Part shown: piece by piece, positions 39,936-47,733 of the stretch
Layout: every line of letters starts with the position of its first letter
How positions within the stretch are numbered: position 1 is the first letter of the stretch
From: Enterobacter pseudoroggenkampii
Lineage (GTDB): Bacteria > Pseudomonadota > Gammaproteobacteria > Enterobacterales > Enterobacteriaceae
DNA: 64,000 nucleotides
Direction: 5' to 3'
Assembly: GCF_026420145.1 (NCBI RefSeq)
Contig: NZ_JAPMLV010000001.1
Coordinates: 2,232,001-2,296,000, forward strand
Translations under genes and position numbers: made by a program
The notes under the pieces: model-generated
Databases searched by the model: none
What the model saw: only the letters and a program-made list of their open reading frames with translations
What the model was told of the DNA's origin: nothing

Positions 39936-40885
39936 ATGCATTTGCCCAACGTCTCGACAATCTGCACGCCACGCGCCCGGTGACGGTGCTGGGCGCAGCG
40001 GTGATTGACGTCATCGCCGACGCCTACGCCCTGCCCTGGCGCGGGTGCGATATCGAGCTCAAACAGCAGGGGGTGAATATCGGCGGCTGCGCGCTGAACA
40101 TTGCCATCGCCCTGAAACGGCTCGGCATTACGGCGCAAAACGCCCTGCCCGTCGGCCACGGCGTGTGGGCGGACATCATTCGCAACGCCATGGCGAAGCA
40201 GGATCTGCACAGCGCCATTGAGGCCGAAACCGGCGATAACGGCTGGTGCCTCGCGCTGGTGGAGCCAGACGGCGAGCGCACCTTTATGTCCTTTAGCGGC
40301 GTGGAGAACCAGTGGCAGCAGCGCTGGCTTGATGTGCTTAATATCCCGTCGAACAGCCTGGTCTATTTGTCCGGCTATCAGCTGGCCTCGCCCAGCGGCG
40401 AGCTGCTGACACGCTGGCTGGAGGGGTTACCGGACGTGACGGTCTTTATCGATTTCGGTCCCCGCATCGCGGATATTCCCGACGCGCTGATGGCGCGGAT
40501 TATGGCCTGCAGGCCGATTGTGTCGCTTAATCGTCAGGAAGCAGAGATCGCAGCCGAGCGACTGGGTGTCGCGGCTGAAGATCTGGGTGCGGAGTGGCCG
40601 CTGCGTTTCGGTGCCGCGCTGATTGTGCGGCATGATAAAGACGGCGCCGCGTGGTATGACGGTAAGACCTCGGGCGTTGTTCCGGCGTTCCCGGCGACGG
40701 TTGTGGACACCATTGGCGCTGGCGACAGCCACGCGGGCGGCACGCTTGCCGGGCTGGCGGCGGGATGGTCACTGGCAGACGCCGTTCTGCTGGGGAATGC
40801 CGTGGCGTCCTGGGTAGTCAGCCACCGAGGCGGAGACTGCGCCCCGACTCGCGACGAATTACTCCTCGCACACAAAGACGTATAG
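39932..40885 (+). CDS. yegV: PfkB-family sugar/nucleoside kinase YegV
   Basis: A 317-residue ribokinase-like enzyme. The N-terminal signature is in VTVLGAAVIDVIADAYALP with the GG motif in GVNIGGCALNIAIAL. The catalytic anion hole is DTIGAGDSHAGG near residue 250. The start is the ATG overlapping the yegU stop (ATGA) with AGGGAGGGCGT upstream; a longer frame extending into yegU is not family-like. Substrate unassigned. Its 3' end overlaps convergent yegW by 27 bp. Confidence 0.93.
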   Translation: MNAFAQRLDNLHATRPVTVLGAAVIDVIADAYALPWRGCDIELKQQGVNIGGCALNIAIALKRLGITAQNALPVGHGVWADIIRNAMAKQDLHSAIEAETGDNGWCLALVEPDGERTFMSFSGVENQWQQRWLDVLNIPSNSLVYLSGYQLASPSGELLTRWLEGLPDVTVFIDFGPRIADIPDALMARIMACRPIVSLNRQEAEIAAERLGVAAEDLGAEWPLRFGAALIVRHDKDGAAWYDGKTSGVVPAFPATVVDTIGAGDSHAGGTLAGLAAGWSLADAVLLGNAVASWVVSHRGGDCAPTRDELLLAHKDV

Positions 40886-41605
40886 ATCGCTGCGACAGTA
40901 GCTGATGCTGTACTCAATCGGCCGGTGCTGCTGGTCAAGCGCGACCTGCTTGATCACCAGCACCGGTATTTTTTCGTCCATCTTAATGTGCGCCTGAAAC
41001 TCGCTGTCCGGCATACGGGCGCTGACCCGTGAACGGGTGCGCTGCGGGAAAATATTCTGACTGCGGAAGTAGTCGTACAGCGAAATACCAATCGCATCCG
41101 GATCGGGAATGAGCCCAACCGGCACCCAGGACTCTTCAATCGACACCGCATCGTCATCCACATAGCGAATGCGCTTGAGCAAAAAGACCTCGCTGTCCGG
41201 AAGAATCGACAGGTGGTTTGCCACCTCTTCCGGGCACTTCACCACCCGCTTGTTGACCCATAGCGTATTGGGCTTTTGACCGCGAAGCACCACCTGCTGG
41301 GAAAAGCCGCGCGCCTCTTTAAGCGAATATTCAAAGATGTTGTTGATTTGCGTGCCATAGCCACGGGAACGCGTCACCACGCCCTCTTCCTCCAGCGCCT
41401 GCATCGCTTTTCGCACGGTAATGCGCGACACCCCGGTTAACTGGCTCAGATCGCGCTCGCCGGGCAAAATATTCCCGTGCTCCAGCATGCCGCTGCGCAC
41501 CGCGTTTTTTACCGTTTCGGCAAACTTCAGGTACAGCGGCGTGTTATCGGGCGCGGCGATCCGTTCATTCAGTTGAGCGATTAACCGGGTATGCGCTTGT
41601 TCCAT
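40859..41605 (-). CDS. yegW: GntR/HutC-family transcriptional regulator YegW
   Basis: A 248-residue repressor-type protein with an N-terminal winged helix (GERDLSQLTGVSRITVRKAM, residues 48-67) and a C-terminal UTRA ligand-binding domain. Probably controls yegTUV in response to the substrate or its phosphate. Convergent with yegV (27-bp overlap) and about 40 bp downstream of thiD. Confidence 0.93.
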   Translation of the reverse strand: MEQAHTRLIAQLNERIAAPDNTPLYLKFAETVKNAVRSGMLEHGNILPGERDLSQLTGVSRITVRKAMQALEEEGVVTRSRGYGTQINNIFEYSLKEARGFSQQVVLRGQKPNTLWVNKRVVKCPEEVANHLSILPDSEVFLLKRIRYVDDDAVSIEESWVPVGLIPDPDAIGISLYDYFRSQNIFPQRTRSRVSARMPDSEFQAHIKMDEKIPVLVIKQVALDQQHRPIEYSISYCRSDLYVFVCEE

Positions 41606-41647
41606 CTCTGTTTTCTCAGGCGTGGTGTTTTCTGCCAGTATACTGGC

Positions 41648-42448
41648 TTACCACCATGCATGAAAATGATGAACCGGCCCAATACCGTGACCGACTTCCA
41701 GAGTATCGGCTTTTGCCAGCGCCGCCGATAGCCAGGATTTCGCTTCGCGCACCGTTTCGGCCCAGCCTTCATGCCGGGGACGCAGCGCCGCCAGCGCGGC
41801 CGAGAGCGTACAGCCTGTGCCGTGGGTATTTTTGGTGTGCACGCGCGGCGCGGTAAAGCGCACTTCGCCGTCGCGGGTGAAGAGCCAGTCCGGGCTTTCC
41901 GCGTCATCCAGATGCCCACCCTTCATCAGCACCGCCCCGCAGCCCATCGCCAGCAGCGCGTTCCCCTGCGCTTTCATCTCGCGTTCCGTTTGCGCGTGCG
42001 ATGTGCCCAACAGCGCGGCGGCTTCCGGCAGATTGGGCGTGATGAGCGCCACCTGTGGCAGCAGCTTTTTGCGCAGCGTTTCCACGGCAGAGGCGGAGAG
42101 CAGCGGATCGCCGCTTTTCGCCAGCATCACCGTATCCAGCACCACGTTTTGTACCTGATAGCGTTTAAGCCGCTCGGCCACCGCTTCAACGATATCCGTT
42201 TCGGCCAGCATGCCGATTTTGGTGGTATCGATGCGCACGTCGCTGAACACTGAATCCAGCTGCGCGGCAACAAAATCCGGCTCGATACGGTAGACCGACT
42301 GCACGCCGCGCGTGTTTTGCGCCACCAGCGCGGTGATGACCGAGCAGCCGTACGCGCCAAGGGCTGAGAAAGTTTTCAGGTCAGCCTGGATACCCGCGCC
42401 GCCGCTGGGATCGGTGCCGGCAATGGTCAGGGCGTTAATTCGCTTCAT
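41648..42448 (-). CDS. thiD: Hydroxymethylpyrimidine/phosphomethylpyrimidine kinase ThiD
   Basis: A 266-residue ribokinase-fold enzyme phosphorylating HMP and HMP-P for thiamine synthesis and salvage. It has the N-terminal [20 protein letters not shown] and the anion hole [17 protein letters not shown] near residue 208. The start is the ATG overlapping the thiM stop by 4 bp; the 34-residue upstream extension lies inside thiM. Length equals E. coli ThiD. Under TPP riboswitch control through thiM. Confidence 0.96.
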   Translation of the reverse strand: MKRINALTIAGTDPSGGAGIQADLKTFSALGAYGCSVITALVAQNTRGVQSVYRIEPDFVAAQLDSVFSDVRIDTTKIGMLAETDIVEAVAERLKRYQVQNVVLDTVMLAKSGDPLLSASAVETLRKKLLPQVALITPNLPEAAALLGTSHAQTEREMKAQGNALLAMGCGAVLMKGGHLDDAESPDWLFTRDGEVRFTAPRVHTKNTHGTGCTLSAALAALRPRHEGWAETVREAKSWLSAALAKADTLEVGHGIGPVHHFHAWW

Positions 42449-43215
42449 GCCTGTTCCTCCAGCGTGTAGAGCGCATCCAGGAACGCGCTGGCAAAACTGC
42501 CCGGGCCACGCGACTGCACAACCGCGACCGTTCCGGCTCGTTTCATCCATCCGCAGGCGGCAGCGATGTTATCCAGCCGGTCACCCGGCAGCGAGCAGCT
42601 CGCCGCCACAACGGCAGAAAGCGCGCACCCGGTGCCCACCACGCGCGTCATCAGCGGGTCACCGCCCGTAACCGTTCGGGTACGTTGCCCGTCCGTGATG
42701 TAGTCCACCTCGCCGGTGACCACCACAATCGTATTGATCTGCCGGGCCAGCGCCTGGGCAGCAGGCACCGCGCTGGCGGCGGTATCGGTCGTATCGACGC
42801 CGCGCCCGCCGGCGCTAATCCCGGCAAGAGCAAGGATTTCAGAGGCATTGCCGCGAATGGCCGCCGGTTTCAGGGCAAGAATTTGATGGCAAAAACGGGT
42901 GCGGAACGCGATCGCGCCAACGGCAACCGGGTCCAGCGTCCAGGGTTTGCCTGCCGCCACCGCGCTTTCTATTGCCCGACGCATCGACTGGGCGCGCGGC
43001 GCGGTCAGCGTGCCAACGTTAACCAGCAGCGCATCGGCTATCGCGGCAAACTGCTCGGCCTCTTCGGCCTCGATCACCATCGCCGGTGATGCGCCAAGCG
43101 CCAGCAAAACGTTGGCCGTAAAGGTCTGTACAACATCGTTGGTCATACAATGGGTCAGTGGAGAACGGGTTCGGAAGTGGTGTAAAACGTGTAAATCGAG
43201 CAGGTCAGGCTGCAT
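42445..43215 (-). CDS. thiM: Hydroxyethylthiazole kinase ThiM
   Basis: A 256-residue salvage kinase phosphorylating 4-methyl-5-hydroxyethylthiazole. Key segments are [27 protein letters not shown] at the N-terminus (split here only for reading), [10 protein letters not shown] and the catalytic [14 protein letters not shown]. The start MQPDLLD follows GGAGCGAACCC; an upstream in-frame ATG lies in the leader. Expression is governed by the TPP riboswitch. Slightly shorter than the E. coli protein at the C-terminus. Confidence 0.95.
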   Translation of the reverse strand: MQPDLLDLHVLHHFRTRSPLTHCMTNDVVQTFTANVLLALGASPAMVIEAEEAEQFAAIADALLVNVGTLTAPRAQSMRRAIESAVAAGKPWTLDPVAVGAIAFRTRFCHQILALKPAAIRGNASEILALAGISAGGRGVDTTDTAASAVPAAQALARQINTIVVVTGEVDYITDGQRTRTVTGGDPLMTRVVGTGCALSAVVAASCSLPGDRLDNIAAACGWMKRAGTVAVVQSRGPGSFASAFLDALYTLEEQA

Positions 43216-43218
43216 GGG

Positions 43219-43242
43219 TTCGCTCCTGCCTTGCGTGAAGAA
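43219..43242 (-). repeat. 24-bp inverted repeat arm A, containing the thiM ribosome-binding site
   Basis: On the minus strand this reads TTCTTCACGCAAGGCAGGAG then CGAA, and includes the thiM Shine-Dalgarno GGAG. An identical 24-base sequence occurs on the plus strand at 43421-43444, so the two arms form a perfect inverted repeat 178 bp apart flanking the riboswitch. Confidence 0.9.
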
Positions 43243-43257
43243 GCGATACCGGGAAGG

Positions 43258-43340
43258 CATCTGACTTCCCTACGCTGGCATTATCCAGATCAGGTAATAC
43301 GGGTATTTCTCAGCCTTCAACGAAGAAGGGCACCCCGAGT
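43258..43340 (-). promoter_or_regulatory. TPP riboswitch (thi-box) of thiMD
   Basis: The minus strand carries the hallmark ACTCGGGGTGCC (43329-43340) and CTGAGAAATACCC. ACCTGATCTGGATAATGCCAG and the closing GCGTAGGGAAG follow, conserved parts of the TPP aptamer. The expression platform leads into the thiM ribosome site 40-50 nt downstream. TPP binding is expected to hide that site and lower thiM-thiD translation. Confidence 0.96.
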
Positions 43341-43420
43341 CATTTGGTAAGCATTAGCTTACTTTTTGCCAGATTAGGGGAAGTTGCTTGCTCAAGCAAG
43401 CACACTCTTTCGGATAATGA

Positions 43421-43444
43421 TTCTTCACGCAAGGCAGGAGCGAA
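43421..43444 (+). repeat. 24-bp inverted repeat arm B, a copy of the thiM ribosome-site region
   Basis: A perfect plus-strand copy of the sequence immediately upstream of thiM, but followed by no start codon. It lies at the edge of the AT-rich accessory region, so it may be a scar of the event that placed that region here. Confidence 0.9.
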
Positions 43445-43765
43445 AGACTTCGAATACTCAGAAAGAACAACGACACCCAATTACTCTCTGTCTTTTTAAT
43501 TAAACGACTAAAAGATCCTTCACAGAAAAGAAAATAATTAACATTTTAATAGATGGTATTGAGCAGTAGCTAATGAATTCCCTTCTCTTTCCCTTATATA
43601 ATTCACTGGTATCCGACTGTCTCAATGTATAGCCTGCACACATAACCTTTATCATTTAGCCAACAGCACTTTGATTTTAAGTGCTTTTTCATAAAAACAG
43701 CTTCCCCTTTGTACTTGCACGCAGTACGATTAATCAACATGTTACCTGAAACTAAAGGGTTACTG
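43445..43765. other. AT-rich region upstream of the Hcp cluster
   Basis: About 320 bp without a convincing gene. A good -10 hexamer TATAAT lies at 43597-43602, but the matching -35 position (TGAATT) is poor. It would give a leader of roughly 155 nt before the effector-like gene. Base composition falls sharply compared with thiM, consistent with foreign DNA. Confidence 0.45.
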
Positions 43766-44215
43766 ATGGATACAGTTGAAGAATTAAATGGAACATATTT
43801 CTATCGTGGCGTATGCAATATCACTGCAGGAGAGTTATTTTTTTGGATTTTACTGGATAGAGTTAATGATCAATTTGGCGGAATTAAAGATGTTATTTCA
43901 ATGAGCTGTATTATTCTGGGTCTGCCATTATTAAAAACAAGAGGTAAACCTTACGGAACCACAGCGGGTACGTCAATAGCATCAAAATACCTTCGCCACC
44001 TTCTTAACACTGAATTACCTGTAAGACTTCCAACTCTTACAGAAGCGAGCATAACAACACTTAAGCCTAAATATGTTACTAACCTGGGCGCTTTTGTGGG
44101 GCGTGGATTACCTGTTGTTGGTTGGGCTATAGTAGCGAGCGATATTAGTCAAATCGTTTATAAAACCGTTCGTGACTACAACACAATCGCACACGAGAAA
44201 GATCGCATATGGTAA
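43766..44215 (+). CDS. Putative type VI secretion-associated effector, 149 residues
   Basis: Begins MDTVEELNGTYFYRG and ends in KDRIW. Two hydrophobic segments (about 42-56 and 104-133, containing GRGLPVVGWAIVASDI) suggest membrane insertion without a signal peptide. I recall similar small proteins beside Hcp genes in enterics, but no biochemical role. The start with AAAGGG 6 bp upstream is preferred over two in-frame starts further 5'. It overlaps the DUF1493 gene by 7 bp. Effector status is inferred from size, order and the linked Hcp. Confidence 0.6.
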   Translation: MDTVEELNGTYFYRGVCNITAGELFFWILLDRVNDQFGGIKDVISMSCIILGLPLLKTRGKPYGTTAGTSIASKYLRHLLNTELPVRLPTLTEASITTLKPKYVTNLGAFVGRGLPVVGWAIVASDISQIVYKTVRDYNTIAHEKDRIW

Positions 44216-44535
44216 CAGATCAGGAAGTTTTAGAGCTATTCCGTAAAGAGTTACCTGTGTCAGGTACATTCACAGGAAAGCTGATACCGTTAGAGCTTGA
44301 TGATATTCTTCAAGATTATGCAGACGATGATGATTTAATTTATTGCATTAATAAATACGACAGATTTTTTAATGTTGACATGTCAGCAATGAATTATCAG
44401 AAATATTATCCGTGGTTTAGAACGTGGTTCTTTAGAAGATGGTTTACTGATAAACCAGTAAAGCAAATCTCAAAACCTCTTACTGTAAGGATGTTTGCAG
44501 AATCGGCTAAAGCAGGAAGATGGTTATACGACTAA
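44209..44535 (+). CDS. DUF1493-family protein, possible immunity protein
   Basis: A 108-residue acidic cytosolic protein of the enterobacterial DUF1493 family, recognised by LDDILQDYADDDDLIYCINKYDRFFNVD and the C-terminal PLTVRMFAESAKAGRWLYD ending (quoted in part). No catalytic motif is seen. It is translationally coupled to the preceding gene by a 7-bp overlap and precedes hcp by 18 bp. The coupling suggests that it binds or neutralises the upstream product; this is not shown by sequence alone. Confidence 0.75.
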   Translation: MVTDQEVLELFRKELPVSGTFTGKLIPLELDDILQDYADDDDLIYCINKYDRFFNVDMSAMNYQKYYPWFRTWFFRRWFTDKPVKQISKPLTVRMFAESAKAGRWLYD

Positions 44536-44553
44536 CAGCAAGGAGCGTTAAAA

Positions 44554-45039
44554 ATGGCTGTACCAGTACATTTGATTTTAAAAGATGATGGTGGATCTCA
44601 GATCATGGGGTCTTGTGACGTTCATGGACGTGATGGAAGCATAGAACTACGTAGCTTACAGCATAGCGTGATCATTCCTACAGACAATTTAACAGGTAAA
44701 GTGACAGGAAGCCGACAACATTGCTCATTCAATTTCACTAAAGAGATTGATAGTTCATCACCCTATCTGTTTAAAGCAGTTGCAACGGGGCAAACTCTTA
44801 AAAGCGCTGAGTTTAATTTCTATCGTATCAACTACAGCGGGCAAGAGGAAATTTACTACACCATTACACTAGAAAATGTGAAAGTAGTTAGCTTTAGCCC
44901 TGTGATGCATGATACCCGAACGGCTACGGGTACAGGCCATATGGAAGATGTGTCTTTAGCTTATGAAAAGATCACTCACCTTTATAAAGATGGCAATATC
45001 TTGCATTCCGATGCCTGGAATGAAAAGAGACAAGCTTAG
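44554..45039 (+). CDS. hcp: Hcp-family type VI secretion tube protein (orphan)
   Basis: A 161-residue Hcp1-family protein. Typical segments are VPVHLILKDDGGSQIMGSCD, the IPTDNLTGKVTGSR loop, FTKEIDSSSPYLFKAVATGQ and the C-terminal YEKITHLYKDGNILHSDAWN. Hcp hexamers stack into the T6SS tube and carry small effectors in their lumen. AAGGAG lies 9 bp before the ATG. No other T6SS gene is nearby, so it must use an apparatus encoded elsewhere. Placed last, after effector and DUF1493 genes. A GGGGC/GCCCC hairpin follows at 45059-45074. Confidence 0.92.
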   Translation: MAVPVHLILKDDGGSQIMGSCDVHGRDGSIELRSLQHSVIIPTDNLTGKVTGSRQHCSFNFTKEIDSSSPYLFKAVATGQTLKSAEFNFYRINYSGQEEIYYTITLENVKVVSFSPVMHDTRTATGTGHMEDVSLAYEKITHLYKDGNILHSDAWNEKRQA

Positions 45040-45448
45040 CATAACCCACTCTAAATATGGGGCTATCATGCCCCCTCTTCTAAACTCTCCATTTCGTATA
45101 ACAACCTTCTTACTTAGATATAGCAATTCAAGCCAGATACAACTTCGTATAAGTTTTCAACACATTTATTTTTAGTGAGTAACTACAGAGAAAATCTTTA
45201 GTTGAATACCCACTTTCATTCAAAACACAAAAAGGATTCAAAAGCAAAGAATGTAGGAAAATCTATAAATTTGAATTAACTGTTTTACACATTTAGCATG
45301 ATTTTATAGTTAAATGCTTAAGCATACCTTATGCATTGAAATTTTCTCATGTTCTGAGATCCAGAACGTCATAAATCTTATCTAATTGTATTTATTAAGA
45401 TAATACCTTTCATATTACAGCAGACCTGTTTAGCGATAAATGCTATCC

Positions 45449-45462
45449 ATGATCTAGATCAA
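45449..45462. promoter_or_regulatory. Candidate FNR box
   Basis: ATGAT-CTAG-ATCAA matches the FNR consensus TTGAT-N4-ATCAA at 9 of 10 positions and contains the 12-bp perfect palindrome TGATCTAGATCA. It lies about 176 bp upstream of the autotransporter start, plausible for oxygen-responsive control if the transcript begins nearby. Confidence 0.5.
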
Positions 45463-45552
45463 TAATCAAAATTACACATTCATAGATAGTTACTGCACGT
45501 TGCGAAATAAGTTATCAAACTTAAATTTTGAGACTCACCAAGGTTTAATCCA

Positions 45553-45579
45553 GATATAACAGGAGGTTATATCTTCCTG
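45553..45579 (+). promoter_or_regulatory. Leader hairpins with AGGAGG in the loop, upstream of the autotransporter
   Basis: GATATAAC / GTTATATC (45553-45560 with 45566-45573) is a perfect 8-bp stem exposing AGGAG in its loop. An alternative stem, CAGGA / TCCTG (45560-45564 with 45575-45579), uses the same bases and would hide it. No start codon follows at a usable distance. A regulatory RNA fold is possible. Confidence 0.4.
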
Positions 45580-45631
45580 CCCGGATAGCACCCTTACTTT
45601 AATTTTTTCTTGCATTGATGAGAGCTTTCAA

Positions 45632-47425
45632 ATGAAGTCTTTAAATAAATCAGCTATCGCTGTTTTTATGTTTAGTGTTGTGTCTACTGGTGTAGCTGAA
45701 GCTTCTTTAACTGGTGCTGATCTTGCTGCTGCCAACTCTTACTTTAATTCACATCCAGACATTGTAAAATATGCCCCGTGGATTCGTGACAATGTAATAG
45801 CAAGCAACACATTGAATGATGCTAATAACACACTCGTAAGCAATAGCTATTATGATCAGGCGCAAGGTAAATTAATCTATGTAACACAGATTGGAGGGAT
45901 CACTCCACCTGTATCTATGAGCACGTTAACCCCTTCTAAACCTGCACAAGTAAATTTAGCTGCTAATATACCCGTAGTAGTTTCTGGTAACACTGCTGTA
46001 ACTAATACTAAAACAACTTTAAATGAGCCTGGTTTGATTGCAGCACCAGCTAACACTACAAATGCTAACAGTATTATAACTACTCCAACTAAGCAGTCTT
46101 TGATTGTTGAACCACCAAAGCCAATAATTAAAACTCCTCCTTTGGTTCAGAAGGTTCCTGTAGCTACGCCTGTTGCTATTCCTATAGTTAAACAACAAAT
46201 TCCTACACCTATTAATCAGGGTGTACCTTCTCCATTACCACATAGCATACCTAACAAAGTACCTCCTTTGTTGACCAATAGCACCCCTAATAAAATTCCT
46301 GTCCCTATGGCTTACAACGTTCCGACGAAAGCCCCTGTACCGTTAGCTAATAACATCCCCGTTAAAGAGCCTACGCCATTACCATATAACGTACCACCCA
46401 AAATGTTGGTAAATAACACTCCTACTCCTTTGGTAGCCCCTCAAGCTATTTTACCAGTACAGAAAACTCCGGTTGTTCCACCACAGCCACAGGCTTACAA
46501 CGTTCCGGTTAAACAACCAACAATTCAACCTTATAATGTGCCACCTAAAATAAGTCTCCCTATTCAGCAGATTCCTAACAAACAACCTATACCAGTTGCA
46601 CAGCCTTACAATGTTCCGAGCAAAATCCCAACAGTACAAACTAACTTAATGTACACTCCAACTATACCGCCAAAAGCTATTATTCAGGCTCCTGTACAAC
46701 AGATAATTAGCCGTAATGATCCTATCGGGGTTCAGGGCGGGGTTCAGAAATTAACAATCACTGTAGTAGATAGCCAAACTCCGGTAGCTACAACAATTCC
46801 TGCTCCAAATACGGCTAACACATCTTTAACCTCTGCGATTAATGCAAACGCTAAAGCTGATGCAAACACAAACGCACTTACTACTAAAGTAGATTCAAAT
46901 ACATTCAAAGCAGATCAGGATAGACAAGATCAAGCCCTGCAAGATGCTTCTGACAAAGCGACTCAGGCAATAAATACGGGCGCTTATGCGCAATCTTTAG
47001 CTGTTGATGCACAAACAGTAGCCGCTGCTAATAAAGCTGCTGTCGCTAACGTTCAGTCGCGTCAACAAGCACAAGAAACCACTATTCAGAATCACAGCGC
47101 ACAACTGAAGAACCATGAAGAACGTATTACAGCGTTAGAAAATGAAAGTAATAACAACTTCCAGAACCTTAAGGATGATGTAGATAACAACCGTAAACGT
47201 GCTGCTGTTGGTGTTGCTTCTGTGGCCGCTATGAGCAACATCCCGCAGGTAACAGACTCTCAGACTTTCGCTATCGGTGCTGGTGCTGGCGGTTATGACT
47301 CTCAAGGTGCTGTTGCTATAGGAATCTCTGCTCGTGTTACCGATCACATCGTAACTAAAGCTTCTGTTGGTGCGGGTTCCTTCGGCGGCGCTACTTACGG
47401 GGCTGGTGTAGCTTTCGGTTTCTAA
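45632..47425 (+). CDS. Trimeric autotransporter (YadA-anchor) with proline-rich repeat passenger
   Basis: 597 residues. Signal peptide 1-24 (cleavage VAEA/SLTG), then an unrecognised N-terminal domain at 25-90. A proline-rich passenger spans about 155-355 and includes 12-residue tandem repeats with YNVPxK. A coiled coil at about 425-520 leads to the YadA-type membrane anchor (about 520-597: KRAAVGVASVAAMSNIPQ, ending YGAGVAFGF). Such type Vc proteins form surface trimers for adhesion. The usual YadA head repeats are missing, which is unusual. GAGAG lies 7 bp before the ATG. AT-rich codon use differs from core genes. The ligand is unknown. Confidence 0.85.
   Translation: MKSLNKSAIAVFMFSVVSTGVAEASLTGADLAAANSYFNSHPDIVKYAPWIRDNVIASNTLNDANNTLVSNSYYDQAQGKLIYVTQIGGITPPVSMSTLTPSKPAQVNLAANIPVVVSGNTAVTNTKTTLNEPGLIAAPANTTNANSIITTPTKQSLIVEPPKPIIKTPPLVQKVPVATPVAIPIVKQQIPTPINQGVPSPLPHSIPNKVPPLLTNSTPNKIPVPMAYNVPTKAPVPLANNIPVKEPTPLPYNVPPKMLVNNTPTPLVAPQAILPVQKTPVVPPQPQAYNVPVKQPTIQPYNVPPKISLPIQQIPNKQPIPVAQPYNVPSKIPTVQTNLMYTPTIPPKAIIQAPVQQIISRNDPIGVQGGVQKLTITVVDSQTPVATTIPAPNTANTSLTSAINANAKADANTNALTTKVDSNTFKADQDRQDQALQDASDKATQAINTGAYAQSLAVDAQTVAAANKAAVANVQSRQQAQETTIQNHSAQLKNHEERITALENESNNNFQNLKDDVDNNRKRAAVGVASVAAMSNIPQVTDSQTFAIGAGAGGYDSQGAVAIGISARVTDHIVTKASVGAGSFGGATYGAGVAFGF
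46241..46621 (+). repeat. Tandem 12-residue (36-nt) proline-rich repeats in the autotransporter
   Basis: Repeat phase is visible at residues 204 (HSIPNK), 216 (NSTPNK), 228 (YNVPTK), 240 (NNIPVK) and 252 (YNVPPK), exactly 12 apart. Further copies start at 289 (YNVPVK), 301 (YNVPPK) and 326 (YNVPSK). Consensus: Y-N-V-P-x-K-x-P-x-P-L-x. The DNA of the copies has diverged. Confidence 0.85.
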
Positions 47426-47443
47426 ATAAAGTTTTTAACCCAC

Positions 47444-47466
47444 GCCTCTTCGTTAGAGGCTTTTAT
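47444..47466 (+). terminator. Terminator of the autotransporter gene
   Basis: Stem GCCTCT / AGAGGC with loop TCGTT, followed by TTTTATT, 18 bp after the stop codon. Confidence 0.85.
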
Positions 47467-47483
47467 TAAGAGTTTTAAATAAC

Positions 47484-47543
47484 AAGCCAGTTAACCAACG
47501 ATATCACTACAAACTCACCCTATGACTTATGGCTAACTGGCTT
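47484..47543. repeat. 10-bp inverted repeat with 40-bp spacer
   Basis: AAGCCAGTTA (47484-47493) and TAACTGGCTT (47534-47543) are perfect inverses flanking 40 bp upstream of the small membrane ORF. Could be a leader stem or an operator-like site; no known factor recognised. Confidence 0.6.
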
Positions 47544-47570
47544 AATTTGATTATTCTGATGATAGCGAAC

Positions 47571-47669
47571 ATGACAAAATATATTTTATTCTCCACTATA
47601 GTGGCATTAGCATTAGTGGCCACAGGTTTCTTTATGGGGCTAATGTATGTTGAATGGGTGAGATTATGA
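47571..47669 (+). CDS. Possible 32-residue single-helix membrane protein
   Basis: ATG to TGA encodes MTKYILFSTIVALALVATGF followed by FMGLMYVEWVRL: one membrane helix (residues 4-26) with a short basic end, resembling bacterial small membrane proteins. The ribosome site is weak. The stop overlaps the next tiny frame by ATGA. Its hydrophobic pattern and position between the autotransporter and the lipoprotein make it plausible, but short frames arise by chance in AT-rich DNA. Confidence 0.45.
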   Translation: MTKYILFSTIVALALVATGFFMGLMYVEWVRL

Positions 47670-47716
47670 AAGAAGCTATTCTTATAGATACACGCTTAAC
47701 GATTCTCTTTATTTAA
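47666..47716 (+). CDS. Possible 16-residue leader peptide
   Basis: Encodes MKEAILIDTRLTILFI, starting within the stop of the preceding small frame and preceded by GGGTGAG. It ends 17 bp before the lipoprotein ATG. It may only couple translation to the lipoprotein gene, or be a chance frame. Confidence 0.25.
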   Translation: MKEAILIDTRLTILFI

Positions 47717-47733
47717 ATAACGGTGTAGGACAT

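Larger units (their letters stand above)
45040..45631. other. AT-rich leader and promoter region of the autotransporter gene
   Basis: Nearly 600 bp, very AT-rich, no convincing gene. It holds a weak hairpin after hcp (45059-45074), an FNR-like palindrome (45449-45462) and mutually exclusive leader hairpins (45553-45579) just before the autotransporter gene. The rest shows no recognised element. Confidence 0.5.

Noticed and set aside
43385..43402. TGCTTGC-TCAA-GCAAGCA hairpin as a terminator before the island
   Set aside because: No T-run on either strand, and no transcript is expected to end here; it may be part of the thiM promoter region.
43709..43765. Upstream TTG and ATG starts for the effector-like gene
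   Set aside because: Neither has a ribosome site; the ATG at 43766 has AAAGGG at good spacing and gives the usual size recalled for such proteins.
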